Of a stretch of 9,445 nt of DNA, positions 7,112-9,445 are shown piece after piece. Position 1 is the stretch's first letter. Every line of letters starts with the position of its first letter. Location: assembly GCA_003218345.1 (NCBI GenBank), contig QHNF01000063.1:1-9445 (forward strand), written 5' to 3'. The position numbers were made by a program, and so were the translations under genes. This DNA comes from Verrucomicrobiota bacterium (GTDB lineage: Bacteria; Verrucomicrobiota; Verrucomicrobiia; Chthoniobacterales; UBA10450). The notes beneath the pieces are model-generated. The model made no database searches. It saw only the letters and a program-made list of their open reading frames with translations, and was not told the origin of the DNA.

Positions 7112-7175
7112 TGGTCATGGTCATGCTCATGCTTGTGATCATGAATACGATTACGAGCACGAGCACGATTCCGAC
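7110..7175. repeat. degenerate hexanucleotide tandem repeat
   Basis: Eleven consecutive 6-bp units can be read: CATGGT twice, CATGCT twice, then TGTGAT, CATGAA, TACGAT, TACGAG, CACGAG, CACGAT and TCCGAC. Most fit a pyrimidine-A-pyrimidine-G start, drifting from CATGNN to CACGAN. In one forward frame it would encode alternating His/acidic residues (HGHGHAH, then EYDYEHEHD), but that frame has no other support. It lies in the shared upstream region of ftsK and the peptide-uptake genes. Confidence 0.7.
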
Positions 7176-7245
7176 GAATGTGAGGTATCTCATGCGCTTT
7201 CGGCTTGCAGATCACGAGCGAGGCTGATAACTGTGCCAGCGCATT

Positions 7246-7458
7246 ATGGCTTTTTTGCTCCGGCGAACTCTCATCGCTGCGGCGGCGTTAATCGTTTGCT
7301 GTTCTTGCGAAAAGCATCCTCTTGGCCAGATGCCGGAGGTCCAGAGAGAACAGAGCGATCCAGCAAAAAGGGTTTGGTCCGAAGCGAGCGAAACGAAGTC
7401 TGAAAAATCGGTGTCCTCGCCAGCGCCGGCCGAACTTTTACCACACCAACCTCGTTAG
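7246..7458 (+). CDS. small putative lipoprotein
   Basis: A 70-residue product of unknown function. The N-terminus has the tripartite look of a secretion signal: MAFLLRR, then a hydrophobic TLIAAAALIV core, then a cysteine cluster CCSC at residues 18-21. Cys21 after Ser20 is the best lipidation candidate, but position -3 is Cys instead of the usual Leu/Val/Ile, so the lipobox is not canonical. The mature part is short, polar and probably unstructured (EKHPLGQMPEVQREQSDPAK), ending in a Pro-rich stretch. I recall small verrucomicrobial lipoproteins with a CEKH...MPEVQ segment, which supports it being real. No good Shine-Dalgarno precedes ATG 7246. It ends 14 bp before the peptide-transporter ATG, suggesting co-transcription. 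The alternative is a non-coding leader for the transporter gene. Confidence 0.6.
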   Translation: MAFLLRRTLIAAAALIVCCSCEKHPLGQMPEVQREQSDPAKRVWSEASETKSEKSVSSPAPAELLPHQPR

Positions 7459-7460
7459 GC

Positions 7461-7467
7461 AAAGGAG
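7461..7467 (+). promoter_or_regulatory. strong Shine-Dalgarno of the POT transporter
   Basis: AAAGGAG lies 5 bp before ATG 7473 and fixes the transporter start. It is the only near-consensus ribosome-binding site seen in the window, which suggests efficient translation of the transporter independently of the small upstream ORF. Confidence 0.75.
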
Positions 7468-7472
7468 ATCAC

Positions 7473-8892
7473 ATGGCTAAACATAAATACGCGACCTCGC
7501 CACCAAATATCAGCACCATGCCGCCGGGCGTGCCGTACATCATCGGCAATGAAGCGGCCGAGCGCTTCTCCTATTACGGCATGAAGTCGGTCCTGACCGT
7601 CTTCATGGCGCATTACATTTTGAACCAGTCCGGGGTACTGGCGCCGATGAACCCGAACGAGGCGTACATGTACACCCATTATTTTGTTTTCGGCGTCTAT
7701 TTCCTTCCGGTTCTTGGCGCGATTATCGCAGACGGTTGGCTGGGTAAATATTGGACGATCTTGTCCCTTTCGATCGCTTACTGTTTCGGCAACCTCACGC
7801 TCGCGTGCATGGCCACCTCTTGGGGAATTGCAGTGGGACAACGGACCATGCTCGCAGTCGGACTGGCGCTAATTTGCTTGGGTGCAGGCGGCATCAAACC
7901 ATGTGTATCGGCCAACGTTGGCGATCAGTTTGGCGACTCGAACAAGCACCTCCTTTCAAAAATGTTTGGCTGGTTCTATTTCTCGATTAACGCCGGCTCG
8001 TTTATTTCCTCGATCATGTGCCCGTGGCTCCTTGCGAATCCCAAGTATGGACCCGGATGGGCATTTGGAATCCCAGGTATAGCGATGGTTATCGCTACTT
8101 TATTCTTCTGGGGCGGTCGCGGCAAAATGGTGCACGTGCCGCCGGCGGGTCTTGGTTATTTGCGAGCAACATTCAGTCGCGAAGGTCTCGTTACGCTCGC
8201 CAGAATCGCGATGGTCTATGTTTTTATTTTGGTCTTCTGGGCCTTGTGGGGAATGAGCAATGGCGTGGAGTGGACTTTGCAAGCGGAGAAGATGGACCTG
8301 CACTGGCTCGGCATGGACTTAATCGCTGCTCAGGTGCAAACAGCAAATCCGATCCTCATTCTAATTTTTATTCCGTTGGTGAACTACGCCATCTACCCAT
8401 TAATCAATCCCGCTCACGCCTCTACGAAAAATCGGGATCGGCCTTTTTCTTACCGGTTTGTCTTTTGTTGTTATTGTTTGGATCCAAGGCCAAATCGATT
8501 TGGGACTGAAGCCCAGCATAAATTGGCAATTGCTTGCGTACGTTATCTTGACGCTCGGAGAAGCGATGGTGTCGATCACGGGGCTTGAGTTTTCATATAC
8601 TCAGGCGCCCAACTCGATGAAGAGCTCGGTCATGGCGTTATGGCTTTTCACTGTCGCTGCCGGAGAATTCTTCGTCGGCAAGGTGAACGCGTGGGATTTA
8701 AACGCCGACGGTACACGCAAGCTAACCGACTACCAGTACTTTACGTTCTTCACGATTTTGATGTTCGCGGCCGCTGCGGTTTTTATCGTTGTCGCCTGCT
8801 TCTACAAGGGCCGCACGTATCTCCAAACACAGCAGCCCACACTGGATGAAATCGCGACGGAGCCGCTTCTTCACGGCGGCACGCCAAGCTGA
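7473..8892 (+). CDS. POT-family proton-dependent oligopeptide transporter, frameshifted
   Basis: An inner-membrane symporter that imports di- and tripeptides with protons. The N-terminal helix carries the proton-coupling ExxERFxYYG motif (Glu27, Glu30, Arg31, Tyr34, Tyr35). PTR2 signatures follow at LGAIIADGWLGKYWTI (81-96) and GAGGIKPCVSANVGDQF (137-153), with FYFSINAGS at 168-176 and, in the second frame, EFSYTQAP of the late helices. The first frame is conserved to YPLIN (near base 8408), then degrades and stops at 8586-8588. From about 8410-8413 frame 1 continues the family sequence (LTPLRKIGIGLFLTGLSFVV) to the TGA at 8890-8892. One extra C in the CCC run at 8409-8411 would explain it; an 8-base loss is equally in phase. 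Repaired, the protein has about 473 residues, near the usual size. If the shift is real, the transporter is probably inactive. Gene symbols dtpA/dtpT cannot be assigned safely. Confidence 0.93.
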
Positions 8893-8898
8893 GATCGG

Positions 8899-9445
8899 AT
8901 GAAAACCATCATCGCATCCGCATTCTTGTCGTCGTTGTTGATCTTCAACGCATCCGCCAATACGCAGGACAACGAGTTTCAAGGAATTGCGCGCAACTAT
9001 CTCGAGCAGGAGTTGCAGGCCAACCCGGAGGAGGCAACGGAGCTCGGTGATCATCGGTTTGACGGCCAGTTGACCGATTATTCCGCTGAAGCGCGGGCGA
9101 AAGAATTGGCAACCCAAAGAGAATTTCGCGAAAAGCTAAATGCTCTCGATGGATCGCAGCTTACCGGCGCGAACAATGTCGATTTTCGCATTCTGAAGGA
9201 GAACATCGATTACAAGATCTTCCAGGCTGAAGAACTAAAGGAGCCGGACTGGAATCCGCTCGTTTACATGCAGAGCCTCGCTAACAGTCTTTATCTTCTG
9301 GTCGCTCGGGATTTCGCAACGCCCGAAAAACGGATTGCGAGCGTGCGCCAGCGCATGGAAGCGATTCCGCGCATAATCACTCAGGCCAAAACCAATCTGC
9401 AACACCCGCCGCGCGTTCACACTGAAACTGCGATTGAGCAGACGC
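8899..9445 (+). CDS. secreted DUF885 family protein, 3'-truncated by the window
   Basis: The N-terminal 182 residues of an exported protein whose frame runs off the window. A Sec-type signal peptide is clear: MKTIIAS, hydrophobic AFLSSLLIF, and likely signal peptidase I cleavage after NASA (residue 20). The mature start has the pattern I associate with DUF885 (PF05960): YLEQELQANPEEATELGDHR followed by FDGQLTDYS, then DFRILKENIDYKIFQ and WNPLVYMQSLANSLYLL. The family is large (~550-600 aa) and carries a metallopeptidase-like HExxPGH motif near its C-terminus; that part is outside the window, so catalysis cannot be judged here. ATG 8899 follows the transporter stop by 6 bp, arguing for one operon and for a periplasmic enzyme that supplies peptides to the transporter. 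Only a weak ribosome-binding site is seen, consistent with translational coupling. Confidence 0.85.
   Translation, partial: MKTIIASAFLSSLLIFNASANTQDNEFQGIARNYLEQELQANPEEATELGDHRFDGQLTDYSAEARAKELATQREFREKLNALDGSQLTGANNVDFRILKENIDYKIFQAEELKEPDWNPLVYMQSLANSLYLLVARDFATPEKRIASVRQRMEAIPRIITQAKTNLQHPPRVHTETAIEQT

Larger units (their letters stand above)
7087..7245. other. divergent intergenic region between ftsK and the small lipoprotein gene
   Basis: This 159-bp stretch must hold the promoters for the ftsK block (leftward) and the peptide-uptake block (rightward), yet no convincing -35/-10 pair is visible in either direction. It contains a short hairpin (7096-7111), a hexamer-periodic tract (7110-7175) and a second small dyad TGAGGTATCTCA (7181-7192). 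No RNA gene or riboswitch fold is recognised. Confidence 0.6.

Noticed and set aside
7205..7232. TTGCAG followed by TGATAA as a promoter for the small lipoprotein gene
   Set aside because: Spacing is too short for a standard sigma-70 site and the -10 match is poor.
6948..7403. Forward open frame with a His/Asp/Glu-rich segment (HGHGHAH, then EYDYEHEHD) that could be read as a metal-binding protein
   Set aside because: It begins antisense inside ftsK, the His/acidic stretch is just the translation of the hexamer repeat, and the remainder has no domain character or ribosome-binding site.
7455..7841. Minus-strand open frame opposite the start of the transporter
   Set aside because: Overlaps conserved POT signatures on the plus strand and has basic, domain-free composition.

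Overview
The window looks like chromosomal DNA of a free-living bacterium, most likely a member of the Verrucomicrobiota (Chthoniobacterales / soil 'Udaeobacter'-like). This placement rests on remembered resemblance: the TPR protein at the left edge, the 'ETxRIxLP' proline-rich tail-anchored protein, the gene order ftsK-rodZ-rimO-ORF-trxA, and short GC-rich palindromic repeats invading coding sequence. No rRNA, tRNA, CRISPR array, insertion sequence, integrase or phage gene is visible.

Left edge (1-1205, plus strand): the 3' part of a TPR-repeat protein whose start lies outside the window. Its reading frame is broken twice, by an apparent +1 shift near base 96 and a compensating -1 shift near base 1092. 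The conserved protein therefore continues before and after the only long open frame.

Centre (1218-7086, minus strand): a tightly packed housekeeping block transcribed right to left. It runs ftsK (DNA translocase), rodZ-like gene (cell-shape membrane protein), rimO (ribosomal protein S12 methylthiotransferase), an unrecognised tail-anchored protein with three ETxRI motifs, and trxA (thioredoxin). Gaps are 15, 8, 98 and 3 bp. The 98-bp gap after rimO carries a hairpin, a T8 tract and a 12-bp palindrome, so the last two genes may form a separate unit. rimO appears to have absorbed two palindromic repeat sequences in frame: one in its N-terminal extension, one in the linker before the radical-SAM domain.

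Right side (7087-9445, plus strand): a divergent intergenic region with a hairpin and a 6-bp-periodic repeat tract, then a small lipoprotein-like ORF, a POT-family proton/peptide symporter whose frame shifts near 8409, and the 5' end of a secreted DUF885 protein that runs off the window. These three lie 14 and 6 bp apart and read as a peptide-scavenging operon: a periplasmic peptidase-like enzyme next to a di-/tripeptide importer.

No complete undescribed system is evident. The most unusual features are the in-frame repeat insertions in rimO, the ETxRI protein, the hexamer repeat upstream of ftsK, and three frame disruptions confined to the two plus-strand flanking regions. Those disruptions need checking as either sequencing errors or real gene decay.
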